Assembly (NCBI GenBank): GCA_948567375.1 | Contig: OX419755.1 | Location: forward strand, 5,709,001-5,773,000 | DNA length: 64,000 bases | Direction of reading: 5' to 3' | Origin: Lunularia cruciata | Lineage: Eukaryota; Streptophyta; Marchantiopsida; Lunulariales; Lunulariaceae | Part shown: in pieces, positions 50,401 through 61,970 of the stretch | Layout: each line of letters begins with the position of its first letter | How positions within the stretch are numbered: the stretch's first letter is position 1 | The notes under the pieces: model-generated | Told to the model about the DNA's origin: nothing | Databases searched by the model: none | The model's input: the letters and a program-made list of their open reading frames with translations, nothing else | Position numbers and translations under genes: made by a program

Positions 50401-51740
50401 TAACGGTGGTACTAAAAGGGTACACAAATTACTCTTTCTCTGGTCCTATAAACCCATTTGATAATCAAAAGCATCTCGAACAAGCACTGAAACTTCTGAA
50501 AGAAATGACCAATTGTAAAATCTTACCAACCATATTAATCACGTTATAAAAATTAAAAAAAATCAATCATAGTTTGAGAAAAGGGCCCAAAATGTGTTGT
50601 ATTCATAAGATCCGAATGACACTAACGGTTATTACTTAGTTCTTTTGGCCAAGGTATTCCTGTCCCTACAATGCTTCACACCTTTGAGCTAGAAAAGATA
50701 TTCGAATAATACAAGCATAAACTATATACCCTCGACCACATCTTTATGTGAACAGCGAAATACAACATTCCTCGTATTTGAATGAATCAGTGATAGTAAA
50801 ATATACTACTGAATAGAAGATCCCAACGAGTGGATCCGATTGTTACTTGTAAATCATCTATTATCTCAAAAGTAGCGTATTCCATGCATCTAAACAGTGG
50901 GCTACATATTAATTACATCATCTTCAGTAATTAATATATAGTCCCGTGAGTCCATATGCACAAATCAAACCGAAGAAACAAATGTGTTCCAATGCAAATG
51001 AATCTTTAGTTGGGCAGCTTTTCATCTCCCGCTCCATTCCAGTACGAGTTTCCTTCCACCTTCCTTTCGAAGCATTCTGATGGAAAATGCTCTGATATTA
51101 TGTATCAATGCTGATGAAATTCTCACAATAAGTAGTAAAGTGTTATAGTGGTTAGTGTAGCACTATCTTTGGTGGGAAGCAGCAGTTGTGAAATCACTGT
51201 TGAGCCTGAGCCGAAATGTGTGCTTAACTTTCAGCTCTAAAATCTGGGAGGTGGAAATTCCTAATCGTAAAAGCTCTGTGGAAGTACCCAATTCCTCCAA
51301 ATGAACAAGTAGACGATTGTAGTGTTGGGAGGAGCTGTCTCTTCTGTCAGGAACGAAATTCATTACAGGATTTGGGTTCGCTTTTATCTACATTAAGGAA
51401 TTTGAGTGCTTGTAGAAAGATAGTCCTTATAACAAGGAATCCACGAACATCCAAGTTTGAAAGAATGGAGGAGGTTCTTGATGTTCCTCGGGTTATCGAA
51501 GGGGATCAAGGAGTCCAAGAACAAGCACTGTTTACTTGCCAATACCCTCAGACTATCATGATACTCATCTGCAAGATCCTGCGAGTAGTTTATCTAGCAC
51601 AGAATTAGTATTCATGCTCAAGTTCCCAATACCTTCAAACTATCACGATATTCAACTGCAAAAACCTGTGAGTAGTATATCTAGCACAGTAATAGTATGC
51701 ATGAATTGAAAATCAAACCGCGACGATCTAGAAGTACTTA
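47473..51740. other. Upstream region of the F-box/Kelch gene, then AT-rich DNA
   Basis: 47473-48030 is open on the minus strand but lacks an ATG at its start and recognisable domains. 48790-49610 is pyrimidine-rich on the plus strand; its open frame (48794-49306) is Ser/Pro/Thr-rich low complexity and probably not a gene. 49650-51740 is AT-rich without features, apart from an imperfect direct repeat at about 51480-51690. Confidence 0.4.
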
Positions 51741-51815
51741 TGAGTAACTTCTGGGATTAAAAGCCATAAGAAAAGGGAGAAGTCACTGCACGGGAACTCC
51801 TATAGATACCGATGG
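51741..51815 (+). repeat. 5' LTR fragment of the copia element
   Basis: TGAGTAACTTCTGGGATTAA and CACGGGAACTCCTATA match in order the start of the 3' LTR at 57452-57535. Similarity then breaks, about 70 bases before the inverted-repeat arm at 51884. Confidence 0.7.
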
Positions 51816-51883
51816 CAACCCTTCATCCGGCCTTCCTCTGAATAAATGGTATGACAAATGTACCGGGAAAAGCGCTTGACATT

Positions 51884-52735
51884 TCTGTACAGAGGTTTGT
51901 CCGAAATTGCCTTCTAATCGTGATATCATCTAATGCCTAACTGAGCAAACCAGTGCTTGTAACAGTCTGCACGTCGAGTGCTAGTAAACTACTCTGAGGT
52001 ATGGGCTTAAGCTACTACAGCGCGGAAGTTAATGGTAGTACATTTCAAAATCATACATCATGAAGAGGACTAAACAAAATCATGTTTTAGAGTCTCCGTA
52101 CAGTTACAATTGTAACAACCAAAATGATTATGATTACGCATCACATAGGAACACCAGGGCCGTTCTCACATCTCATTTATGCTCCTCCAGCTGACGTTCA
52201 ATATGGGTCGATGTTGTAGCCAGCCATTGTACTATGAGTGTGGTGCAAGTCTAACCCTTCTTTCGGATCGCAACCAGACTCTAAAATCCGAGCTCCCAAT
52301 CGTGAACTACGAAACCACGTAAATCAGTGCAGGATTTAGCTACCAGCAGGACCCTGAGAGCTCGAACACATCTATCACCCAACAAAGATCTTCACATAAT
52401 ATTAGAGGTCACACAGAAGGGATAGAGAGAAGACTATTTTCTCTGATCAGTTGAACTGGATTGCTACCCACGAGCGTGAACTCAAATAAAGTGCTACTCT
52501 ATGATCTTAACACGAGGATAAGCAATCTGCTGTGCTCAAGATTGCAGGTCTGATACCTGAGGTACATTAAGCATGATAGCAGAACAGGAAGCTGACTTAT
52601 GCGCTGAGGCTAAAATGAAATAAGACAGGCATGGACAATTTGCACACTAATGAAACTAATAACAGGAAGACAACATCAGGTGGAGAAAATGTATGGATGT
52701 TTCTTAAGAAGGTGTTACTACCTTATGCCGGAAGA
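51884..52735 (-). repeat. Left arm of a long inverted repeat (partner 57620-58427)
   Basis: The reverse complement follows 57620-58427 over roughly 800 bases with many substitutions and small gaps. Shared blocks include GATCAGTTGAACTGGATTGC (52457 region) and CACATAGGAACACCAGGGCC (52142 region). Part of the arm is LTR-derived. A further partial copy in the same orientation lies at 53109-53355. Confidence 0.85.
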
Positions 52736-52952
52736 CAATTAACGTGCGTGCTTCCATTCCTCCTTTATCCCGTTTTGATCTTGCTTCCTTATCATCAAAA
52801 GGTGGGCATGCCAACGTCCCATCAACATACTTCTAGAGTTGTCGTGAACTCATCAAGTATTTCATGACAAAAGACCAGGTAATGTAGTTCTTCTCATCTA
52901 AGCTGCAATTCGCTGATCAGACGAGCTTGAGCTCATGGCCATCGAATTTAAC
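52704..52952 (-). pseudogene. N-terminal part of a copia gag, on the minus strand
   Basis: The minus strand reads VKFDGHELKLV, then DEKNYITWSFVMKYLMSSRQ and KYVDGTLACPPFDDKEARSK, with two internal stops. This is the familiar start of copia gag (UBN2/DUF4219 type). It follows the primer-binding site at 53108-53098 in its own direction and ends where the inverted repeat begins. It is not joined to the gag remainder, which is on the plus strand from 53462. Confidence 0.75.
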
Positions 52953-53097
52953 ACTCTTGGATGAATAAGAAAAACTTCAAATGGACAAGGCTATCTCAAA
53001 GCTATTTGAAATAAAATAAACAGAAGAGGTTTAAGGAGTATATACCTCAAAAGGAGAGCATATACACAAGACGCAGACCTAAGTCAAACGAGCGCAT

Positions 53098-53108
53098 GCT
53101 CTGATACC
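53098..53108 (-). other. Primer-binding site (initiator Met-tRNA type) of a minus-strand copia 5' end
   Basis: The minus strand reads GGTATCAGAGC, the core of the TGGTATCAGAGC site used by most plant copia elements. LTR-like sequence lies just upstream (53109-53355) and gag lies downstream. Confidence 0.75.
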
Positions 53109-53355
53109 CTATTACAGGTCACATAGAGGGATAGAGAGAAGACTATTCTCACTGATCAGTTGAACTGGATTGCTACCAATGAGCGTGAACTCGAATAAAG
53201 TGCTACTTTATGATCTTAACACGAGGATAAACAATCTGTTGTGCTAAAGATTGCAGGCCTGATACCTGAGCTACATTGAGCATGATAACAGAACAGGAAA
53301 CTGACTTCTGCACAGGGCTAAAATGAAATAAGATATGCGTGGACAATTTGCACAG
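53109..53355 (-). repeat. Copia LTR fragment adjoining the primer-binding site
   Basis: It aligns with 52403-52640 (same orientation) and inversely with 57690-57940. It ends at the primer-binding site, which marks the LTR's 3' border as the ...GACCTGTAATA sequence. Confidence 0.75.
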
Positions 53356-53461
53356 ATTGCAGGCCTGACACTGAGCATGAGGCTGGAGAGGAAATAACCC
53401 CTTTGTCTTGAACATTAAACCCTCTCAACATGATCACATACGAAAATGTGAGATTGCGGGA

Positions 53462-54208
53462 GACACGTGGTAAAAGCTAGAGAAGGTGCACAAGCCAATA
53501 GGAGTCGTCATAGAGCTCTTCTTGCAGAAGAAGCTCTACAACCTTTGCTATACATATGGTGATTCGATGGAAAGCTTCCTTCAATAAATTTTTGATATTC
53601 GAGATCAATACATTGAGTCTGGAAGTGAAATGAGTACGGGAAGCATGACATTCTTGGTATTCAATGCATTGCCAAAGTCATGGGATCCATTGGTTCTTGA
53701 AGTTCTTGAAGTTCGTAGAGAGGAGTTAGGGAAAAAGGAGAGAAGAACTTTCCTAACCTCCGCCTTGACAATCAAATAAATGACCAGGCAGTATCCAAAA
53801 GTGCATAACTCAAGAGGCATGCAGAACCCAAAAGGGATGAAGAAAAGAATTGATAAGTCAAGAAGTATATACAAGGCAGGTGGACCAAAGGGACATTTGT
53901 CAGTTGATGTTGAATTCTTGATGGCAAAGACAGGTGGTTCAACGAGTGCAAACATTGCAGTAGTGCTTGCAGCACATGAGGTAATCTCTAAGTCACAATC
54001 CATGATTGCAACCTGTAATCAACCATGCCACTACATTCAAATTGATGGTGCAACAAATGTGCACATCCAAGGTGATAAGAGTAAGCTTCACAATTTTCAT
54101 AAGAATGCTTGCACACAACTTCAAGGATATGATGGAGGTATCAACCAATCCCATGGTTCAAGAGAAATGCACCTACCCATAGTTGGTCCCAAGGAGAAAG
54201 TGTATTAG
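53462..54208 (+). pseudogene. Copia gag (central/C-terminal) and protease remnant
   Basis: The plus strand reads KLEKVHKPIGVVIELFLQKK, LYNLCYTYGDSMESFLQ and FLVFNALPKSWDPLVLEVL, the retrotrans_gag/UBN2 core, with TAA stops after FLQ and before MTRQYPK. The CCHC knuckle is not recognisable. Near 54040 YIQIDGATNVHIQGDKSKLH corresponds to the aspartic protease site (normally Asp-Ser-Gly-Ala), here missing the Ser. The frame ends at 54208. Confidence 0.8.
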
Positions 54209-54348
54209 TCTTTATCCAAAATGCGCATTATGTTCCTAGAGCTCATGAAATGTTGTTATCCGTAACAACTTTGGTAAGAAGGGCTACAAGTTTAACTAAC
54301 GGAGTAGATTGGATTCATCCTCCATGAAGCCTTCTTGCACAAGGTGTC

Positions 54349-55400
54349 ATGAACTGCAAGGCTTACCTAATGCCATATAGGATGGACAAAATTGCTACTC
54401 TAGCTAGTTCAACTTCGTCATGCCAAACACTCATGAAATGGCATGAAGCACTTGCACATATCTTGATGCATTCCATCTATGAAGATAAAAGATTAGGTGT
54501 TGTAGATGGCCTGATCATCAAGGGAGATTAAAAAAAAAGGATACTAACATTTGAGTCATGTATTCTTGGTAAGAGTCATTGAGAACCATTCCCAAGCACA
54601 CACAAACATATAAAGGGAGTGTTTATTGTTGTTGTATCATATCTAGCATTCTTTGATTGAGCCAATTTTGGAAGTTTTGAAACTCTTGTTATGTGGATAG
54701 ACCAGTACTTGTCTTATTATAGCCATGATACTTGCAAAGAAAGGATCAAGCCATTGATGCTTATAGGGGTTGGGAAGCAAAAGCTTGGAAAAACTTGTAA
54801 AAAGGTAAAATGAACTTGTAAGAACCTGTGAAAAGGTAAAAAGCTTCCTCACTTCCTCAAGGAAAAGAGTACATGAACGACAATCTCAATCCATACTTCA
54901 AGGCCAAGGTATTTGGCACATGATAACCCCCTTGTATACTCATGAGATTGTGGGAATGGCAAATCAGATGAATCACATAGCTTTGTATGTATTAGAAGCA
55001 ATACATACACTCCTTGATGATGCTAATCTAGATCATTGGTATTAGGTGTTTGCATCTAAATATTTCATGTGGATTCACAATCTGATGCCACTCACAAGAG
55101 TTCATGGTAGAATTTTGTACAAAGCATTCTATGATGAGAAACTATCTTTCACCTTAGCTTGTCATTTTGGATGTGCGGTGTGGTATCATATTCCAAAGGA
55201 GAAGTATAGAAAACTAGATCCAAAGACAAAGAAATGGATTTTTGTTGATTACTCTCACAATAGATACTAGATCTTCAAACCTAAATCCAAGTCAACTGAG
55301 GTTAGCAAAGATGTTAGATTTGTAGATGTAGACATAAGTTACTCATATGTTGTTTCCCTAGATACTCATGTGAGTGATGGAGAAACAAATCTTCACTTAA
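54349..55400 (+). pseudogene. Copia pre-integrase and integrase fragments
   Basis: KWHEALAHILMHSIYEDKRL (about 54447-54510) is the GAG-pre-integrase motif with the His pair. FESCILGKSH follows in another frame, near 54550. The catalytic core is largely unreadable. The integrase C-terminal side appears at 54955-55330 (YVLEAIHTLLDDANLDHWY, HFGCAVWYHIPKEKYRKLDP, VSKDVRFVDVD). At least two frame changes and several stops are present. Confidence 0.75.
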
Positions 55401-55769
55401 TTCACTTAATCTTCTTGTACCAATGACTCAAGTATACTTGAGCCACAAGTACAAGAATCATGAGTCCAAGTGGAAATTGATTGTCAAGAAGAATCAAATA
55501 CAACAAGTTGAGTAGAGACCATTGCAAGTCACAACTAGTTAGCTAGCATTGCCGCCAAATGGCTTCAACCAACCTTGCATTAGTGCCAAAGAAGTGGACG
55601 AGATATGGATCCTGCCAACATTGTGCAAGGTAGGAGAAATTGACATACACCATGGAAGGCAGATGATGATTTTGTGAGTGCAGTTTTTTCCTTTCCACCA
55701 AGTCTATCTTGTCCATGTAGGACAACATGCTAATGAAGACCCGAGGATAGTCTAATAGGCAATGACCTC

Positions 55770-56500
55770 ACCATTCAACAAGGAGTAAAAGCATGTTATG
55801 GAAGAGGAGATCATCTCAATGATAGAATATGGCACATGGGAGTTCACAACACTCCTTGATGGGAGAAAAGCTATGGGTTCTAGGTGGGTTTTCCCAAGGA
55901 AAATTGTTATAGATGGTTCTATTGAGCGCTTCAAGGCCCGATTGGAGGCGCAAGGCTACTCCTAGATGGAAGGTATAGACTATCACAAAACTCTTGCATC
56001 TATAGCCCACCATGCTACAATTAAGAGTTTTTGTTGTGATAGTTGCAACTCTAGGTTGGATAGCATGGCAACTTGATGTTATATCAGCTTACTTGAATGT
56101 TGAGCTTAAGGAAGAGAACATATTCATGAAGGTCTTTGATGGCCTTGACATTCCACCACAACTCAAAGGTAAGGTGTTGAGACTGTTGAAAACCTTGTAT
56201 GGTTTGTAACAAGTCGGAAGAGGTTGGAGCAAAAACTTGGATGCATCGCTTCATAAACTTGGTTGGAAATGCTCCGATTCTGATCCTTGCTTGTATGTTG
56301 CTCAAGTCAGTGACCTAGTTCTTGCACTTGTCGTGTACGTTGATGATGTGTTAATTGGTGGGAAGAACTTTGAGATATTGCGGGCCTGCAAGGAGGAGTT
56401 ACAAGAACACTACAAGATGAAAGATCTTGGGGAACTATGCATTTTTTTTTGGAATAGAGTTCTTTCAAAACAAAGTAGCAAGAAGCATTAGCCTCAGCAA
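55770..56500 (+). pseudogene. Copia reverse transcriptase (decayed)
   Basis: Pieces in order: MIEYGTWEFTTLLDGRKAMG (55819 region), FKARLEAQGYS, then IAWQLDVISAYLNVELKEEN, LLKTLYGL, SDSDPCLYV and ALVVYVDDVLIGGKN with YVDD at 56336-56347, and YKMKDLGELCIFF. All are hallmark copia RT blocks. Stops and frame changes separate them, including a T run near 56444 that shifts the frame to 56427-56666. Confidence 0.88.
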
Positions 56501-56739
56501 AGAAAGTTACATTTCTCCAAAGTTGAAAGAATTTGGCTTGGAGAACGCAAAAGTAGTGGTGACTCCAATCGAACCAAGCCATCTTACCAAGCATGAGAAT
56601 GATGAGCCTCTTGGCATTGAGGAAGCTAGATCTACTAGAGCTCCATGGGTTCACTCATGTGGGTAGCACACAATACGATATATAGGCATCGCATTTTCAT
56701 TTCAAAAATTTTTGCAATTCCAATCAAGCCCTTGTGTTT

Positions 56740-57345
56740 CTCATTTGCATGGAATCAAGTAGATATGGAGATACTTGAGAGGGACAAAAGACTTGGTGTT
56801 GCAATAGAGTGGCAAGAATACAAGTCTGCAACTTGTTGGTTATAGCTATGCATATTGGGGTGGTTGTACCAAGACAGGGTGTTATGTGTGCGGTTATGCT
56901 TGTTGGGAAGTGCAACAGTCACCTTGTCGAGCAAGAAGCAGTCTACAGTTTTGACATCATCAACCGAGTGCGAGTATGTTGTGGCCAGCATAGCTGCAAA
57001 GGAGGCCACTTGGCTTCAGAAAGTGTTGAAGGATTGAGGGATAAAGTAATCCGGTCATCCAATAATGAGTATTGGACCGGATAAAGTAATCCGGTCCAAT
57101 ACTCATTTATGAGGATAATCAGTCCTGATTATCCTGATTTGCCACAGTATCCAATACAGGACTGATTATCCTGTATTGCCACAGCAAAGAATACTACACA
57201 TCATGGTCGCACCAAACATTATGATGTGCAACATCACTTTATTAGGCAATGTGTTGAGCAAGGAAAGGTCGAGTTAGAGTCCTGTCGTGCCAAAGGATGG
57301 CAGCGGACATATTCACTAAGGCACTTCCTAAGTCTCCGTTTATAG
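56740..57345 (+). pseudogene. Copia RNase H and C-terminal region, disrupted by palindromic insertions
   Basis: IWRYLRGTKDLVLQ (near 56765) and ATVTLSSKKQSTVLTSSTEC with EYVVASIAAKEATWLQKVL (56910-57035) are RNase H motifs. TKHYDVQHHFIRQCVEQGKV follows at about 57209-57270. Between them, at 57040-57190, the expected YEDNQS-type segment is interrupted by nested inverted duplications. Confidence 0.85.
57064..57172. repeat. Nested perfect palindromes inside the copia RNase H
   Basis: A 19-bp perfect inverted repeat has arms 57064-57082 and 57089-57107 with a 6-base spacer. A 16-bp one has arms 57112-57127 and 57157-57172. A shorter palindrome, AGGATAATCAG/CTGATTATCCT, overlaps the second (57112-57135), and GCCACAG is repeated directly at 57141 and 57178. 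The surrounding frame shows this is extra sequence relative to normal copia coding. Confidence 0.92.
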
Positions 57346-57451
57346 CCTGTAGAGATGCTTTCGAGACCACGCAACCAAGCATACCAAGAGACCCAAGCAT
57401 AGAGATATGCTTGGTCTCGTCACGAGAGAGAAGTTGCTAGTGAAGGAGGAG

Positions 57452-57940
57452 TGTTAACTTCTGGGATTAACTTGTGTCACTTCTAGGACCCATAAAGTAA
57501 GGGAGAGATCACGGCACGGGAACTCCTATATATACCTAAGGCAAGGTAGTTGTCACATTCTGCCAACGTAGTTTTCCAGCAGTGATGATCTCTGCAGACT
57601 CCGAAAACCTGCTTAAGGCAAAAACACCTTAAGAAATTCATCCATTTTCTGCGCCAGATATTTTCCAGATATTCGTTACACGGCTTTGTGTGCGAATTGT
57701 CCATGCCTGTCTTATTTCATTTTAGCCTCAGCGCATGTCAGTTTCCTGTTCTGTTATCATGTTCATTGATGCTCATTGTAGCTCAGGTATCAGACCTGCA
57801 ATCTTGAGCACAGCAGATTGTTTATCCTCGTGTTAAGATCATATAGTAGCACTTTAGTTCACGCTCGTGGGTAGCAATCCAGTTCAGCTGATCAGTGAGG
57901 ATAGTCTTCTCTCTATCCCTCGGTGTGACCTGTAATATAT
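57452..57940 (+). repeat. Copia 3' LTR
   Basis: It begins TGTTAACTTCTGGGATTAAC right after the purine tract. It contains a TATA box (CTATATATACC near 57528) and ends near GACCTGTAATA by comparison with the copy adjoining the primer-binding site at 53109. Sequence shared with the left inverted arm continues past this end, so the true border is uncertain. Confidence 0.75.
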
Positions 57941-58427
57941 GTGAAGATCCATCTTGGGTGATAGATGTGTTAGAGCTTTCAGGATCCTGCTGGTAGCTAA
58001 ATCCTGCACTGATTTACGTGGTTTCGGACTTCACGATTGGGAGCTCGGATGTTTAGAGTCTGGTTGCGATCCGAAAGAAGGATTAGACTTGCACCACACT
58101 TACAGTACGATGGCTGGCGGAAACAGGCACATATTGAGCGTCAGCTGGAGGAGCATAAATGACAAGAAGATGTGAGAACGGCCCTGGTGTTCCTATGTGA
58201 TACGTAATCATAATCATTTTGGTTGTTACAGTTATAAATGAACGGAGATTCTGATGCATGATTTTTCTAAGTACTCTCTAGTAGCCTTGCATCGCGGTTG
58301 TAGCTTAAGCCCGTTCCTCGTGGAGTTCTCAATCACCTCGATATTCACAGATTGTTACAGGCACTGGATTGCTGAGCCAGACATTAGACGAGATCCAGGT
58401 TAGACGGCAATTTCGTACATAACTCTG
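57620..58427 (+). repeat. Right arm of the long inverted repeat (partner 51884-52735)
   Basis: The reverse complement of the left arm, with moderate divergence. It covers the distal part of the 3' LTR and about 490 bases beyond. A small open frame (57954-58175) lies within it and has no known domain. Confidence 0.85.
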
Positions 58428-61100
58428 TACCAAATTGCCATCATTTGCTGCAAAGTTCAGTTTAGGGATTTAGTTGGGTCTTACGAGCTGTAATTTAGAG
58501 TAGAGTCAGCCATCATTGCGCTACACAAGAGGCACTCGAAGCCTGAACCGTATGGTCGCAGTTGGCTGCACGGAAATTGGCACAGAAATTGCAAGGATCC
58601 ATGAGAGGGAAAATCGTTGGTTTGTTGACTTAATATCTATCCTTAGAATCGGAAACTGAGCAGATCATATGAGATTTACCTGTCACAGTTGTCGAATGGC
58701 CTCGTGACCTGAGCCCAATTTATAGGCAAGTCATCGAAAGAAATGGCCGTTCAATTCTTCGTCACTAAGTGCCAATCTACTACGTTTTCTTGCAAGGGTT
58801 ACTCCAGTTTGACCCTATGAAACAATTTGTGATGTACGCTTTAAATATGGAATGCTGTCCAGAGGGTGAGAAGATATTCACAGATCATAAAATTGACGAT
58901 TTTTATACGAGTAACATTCCAGTGTCACTTACATGCAACTGAAAAGAGATGTGCAGATGGTATTCCTAGATCTACAATTTTCCGATATAAGCCGGGGTAT
59001 TTAAGGCATGTACATAGGAAGGCACAGCTCTAAGACAGAATATTTACTGAAATACACATAGTCCAGGTTCCTCATCCTCAGCCCTAGTACTTTGTGCTAT
59101 TCTTGACAAATCTGTGGAGGATGTTGAATACAGAGACTTCTGTTAAGAAACAGCAAGCAGAAGCTCCATCTGCAGGCAAGAAAATTTCGTGATTGATCGG
59201 ATAGACGCTCTTTCATGAACCTGTATACGAACGAGGAGAAGGACCCGTTATGTAACTTCCTCTACACGCTCGTTTCGTTCTAGTAGCCGCAATCGTGAAG
59301 ATCATTTTGCTCGTGATCCTGATTGGAAAAATATCCACAGTACTCGTTTCTTACCACAGTGATGCTGCGGTTCCTCGTAGAGAAAATTTTAGATGCTAGT
59401 GTGTGATCCTGGGCTATCTGAACGATAACGTGAACAACCAGTTGAAGGCCGAGAAAAATTTCTAAAGAGTGATTTCAAGCTGCTATCGAAAGCAATTTGG
59501 AATTGACTGACCATCGTGACTTTTAAACGATCCCGAAGATAATATTCTGAAAGGTTTCAACATCAGCACGAAATTGAGAAGTGGTGCAGTGGGGTTGTGG
59601 TGTCTCCATCCATGTTCGCATCGGAGGACTACTTGATCTCCTGCCCGGATAGTGATGGAATTGACAATTTGTGAAATTTTCGCAGGTAGCAACAGTTACG
59701 TCGCAGGTATGGCTGCTGTTTCTTTGAGGTAATCTTTTGACGGTGTGATGTCACATGAGCAAGTATTTGCTACCTTATGAGCCTAGTCAATTCAGCCGCG
59801 TGCCCTCATTAATCTAATATCTTATTTTCCGATGTCGAAATTCTGATCGTCAATGTAAATGACAAAGTGGCAATGTACGATTTCCCACCTGAAGCCGAAT
59901 TTGTCATCTGGAATGTAAATTCGGGGAACTTCTTCTAGTTTGACCGAACCTTGTCTGAAACAAGCGTTTGACCTGCCTAATCAACCATCCAAACACAAGG
60001 AGAATTTGGTCACATAACCAGTGGGGTGTCGTTAAAATGGATAATGAAGTTAAGTTCGTTTCCAGTTCTGTCCAGATGAACAGAACCACGATGCAAACGA
60101 TCCCACAATGGGGTGTATGGAAGTGGGATCCTGTTTCTGCAGCTTAGGCCCGTGTTGTTGATTCCTACCACGGTGCAAAGTGATGCCAATGTCGATCCTG
60201 CCACCACTCGGGCTTGCAATGAGTCTTCAGTTTGCTATGTATAAAGACTGCTGCTCAGGGAGGCTCGTCCAATTTGAGGATGTGCATGAGCTTCTAAGCA
60301 GAAAATGACATTCGGGTGAAAAGTGGGCAAAGGTTACGGATGATCATACAGAGCTGAAAACCACCACCTGGTACAGAGAGGCGAAATGCTAGGAATGCCA
60401 TCGAGGCAAAATCATCTACAACATGATGTCAATGTCAGTGTAACCTTGGAATCGTCCATGTACGTAGATTCTGGAGGACGATCACACCATGCAACCTCAG
60501 GTTGTGCAGAAAGACGTACAGAAACGAAGTGCGTGGCTAGCCTCTGCATAAATACAATCAACTTCAGTCGCGTAGTTGACGAGCCAAGGACCTTGCCTCG
60601 AGTTTCGAAGCTACACTTGCGGGTTTCAGCAATCAAGGCGATGTAATTTTGTATTGGTAATTCGTAAAAGTTTTATGGGTAAGTGGCGTAAGGAAAAGAG
60701 GTGAATTTTATCGGGAAATGTCATAGCCACCTAAATTCTTTATAGTGATGAAAATGCATTACTCATCAGATTTTATATGGTTACGGCCATTTTCATGTAA
60801 AATTCACGTACTTCACGGTGGGACTCTTACGGATTAAGATCTAAGACGGTTGTACGTTTGTATTTTATGTATAATTTGAGATATGAGATACAATCTCAAC
60901 GTTGAGATTGAAACCTTCAAGTTTAAGATTTGAACTTTCATGATATGAGATTGGGCATTTTGGATTTCTTGAGGTCGTAAATAAGATAAGATATGAGTAC
61001 GTTGATAACCGCAGATAGATAGATAGCATCGTTACCTTCTCAAAACTAGCAATTAATAATATGCTTATGTATTATATGAAAAAATATAGATATAAAATAC

Positions 61101-61255
61101 CTTGTACTTTTATAAAACCTGAAAGCATATTGTCCTGGGTGGAATCCTTAGGGATAATGGATAATTTTATAATGTATTTTAGGGGAAAGTAGAATGTTAA
61201 AAGTAAGCTTTGTACTTTTATACAACCTGAAAGGTAGTGTACTCGTTGGAATCCC
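61101..61255. repeat. Imperfect tandem duplication, about 108-base period
   Basis: TTGTACTTTTATAAAACCTGAAAG near 61102 (cut here: TGTACTTTTATA..ACCTGAAAG) recurs near 61211, followed in both units by a GTTGGAATCC-like block. Confidence 0.65.
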
Positions 61256-61734
61256 AATGGATTTCAAATATGAATACTCTAAGTTGTGGAAAGGATATAC
61301 AAGTATTATTACCAAAAATTGAGGAAACACAATTGATACTACCTCTAAACTATGAGGAGGTAAAGCAAACACAACTAACACATCCCTCCCTCGTGTGAGT
61401 AATATATCTAGCATAGCCATTTCATTTCTCAAATTTGAGGTGGTAGAACACATTCAAAACTTGAGGTATATAGCTGGTATATGAGTATTATCTCTCAAAT
61501 TCGAGGATTTTGCTATACCTTCTTACCATTTACTTGCTTGTCTCGAATATTTGGGCTATGGATTTAAGTATCAATTGCAATTTGTTTATTGTGAGGTGGA
61601 CGACAACAAAGTCATTGCATACTTGCTCTTTGAAGAGGTTGCACATGTTCACTCAATACAAAAAGGTTTAATGTGTGAATATGTGTGGTTCAATCAATAG
61701 TTTTTTGTTCATCTTTCTGAAAATTATTCATTTG

Positions 61735-61970
61735 AAAGTAGAATAGGAAAGAATCATTCTTCATCTTTAAGGTGATAATATAGGTAAGATGAAAAACCAA
61801 AAGGGTTGGAGAGTTAGACTAAAACTAATATTCTCTGTATAGTCATTTCATACTAGAAAAGGAACAATCATTCTTCGTCTTTAAGGTGATAATATAGGTA
61901 AGATGAAGAAAAAGAAAGGCTTGGAGAGTCAGACTATTTTTCTAATATTCTCTCCATGAGGCAGTAGACA
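61735..61970. repeat. Tandem duplication, 114-base period
   Basis: AATCATTCTTC then TCTTTAAGGTGATAATATAG and GTAAGATGAA start at 61752 and again at 61866. Both units end in GGAGAGT(T/C)AGACT and AATATTCTCT. The two copies are highly similar, so the duplication is fairly recent. Confidence 0.85.

Larger units (their letters stand above)
51741..57940 (+). mobile_element. Ty1/copia retrotransposon, rearranged and decayed
   Basis: The order on plus is: a 5' LTR start (51741), an inverted segment, gag (53462 on), protease remnant, pre-integrase and integrase pieces, RT with YVDD (56336-56347), RNase H, a purine tract GAAGGAGGA (57442-57450) and a 3' LTR starting TGTTAAC at 57452. Integrase before RT identifies copia. 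The 5' part is scrambled: an LTR piece, a primer-binding site and the N terminus of gag lie on the minus strand at 53355-52704. Frameshifts and stops of all three types are spread throughout, unlike the gypsy element. No convincing target duplication was found. Confidence 0.88.
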
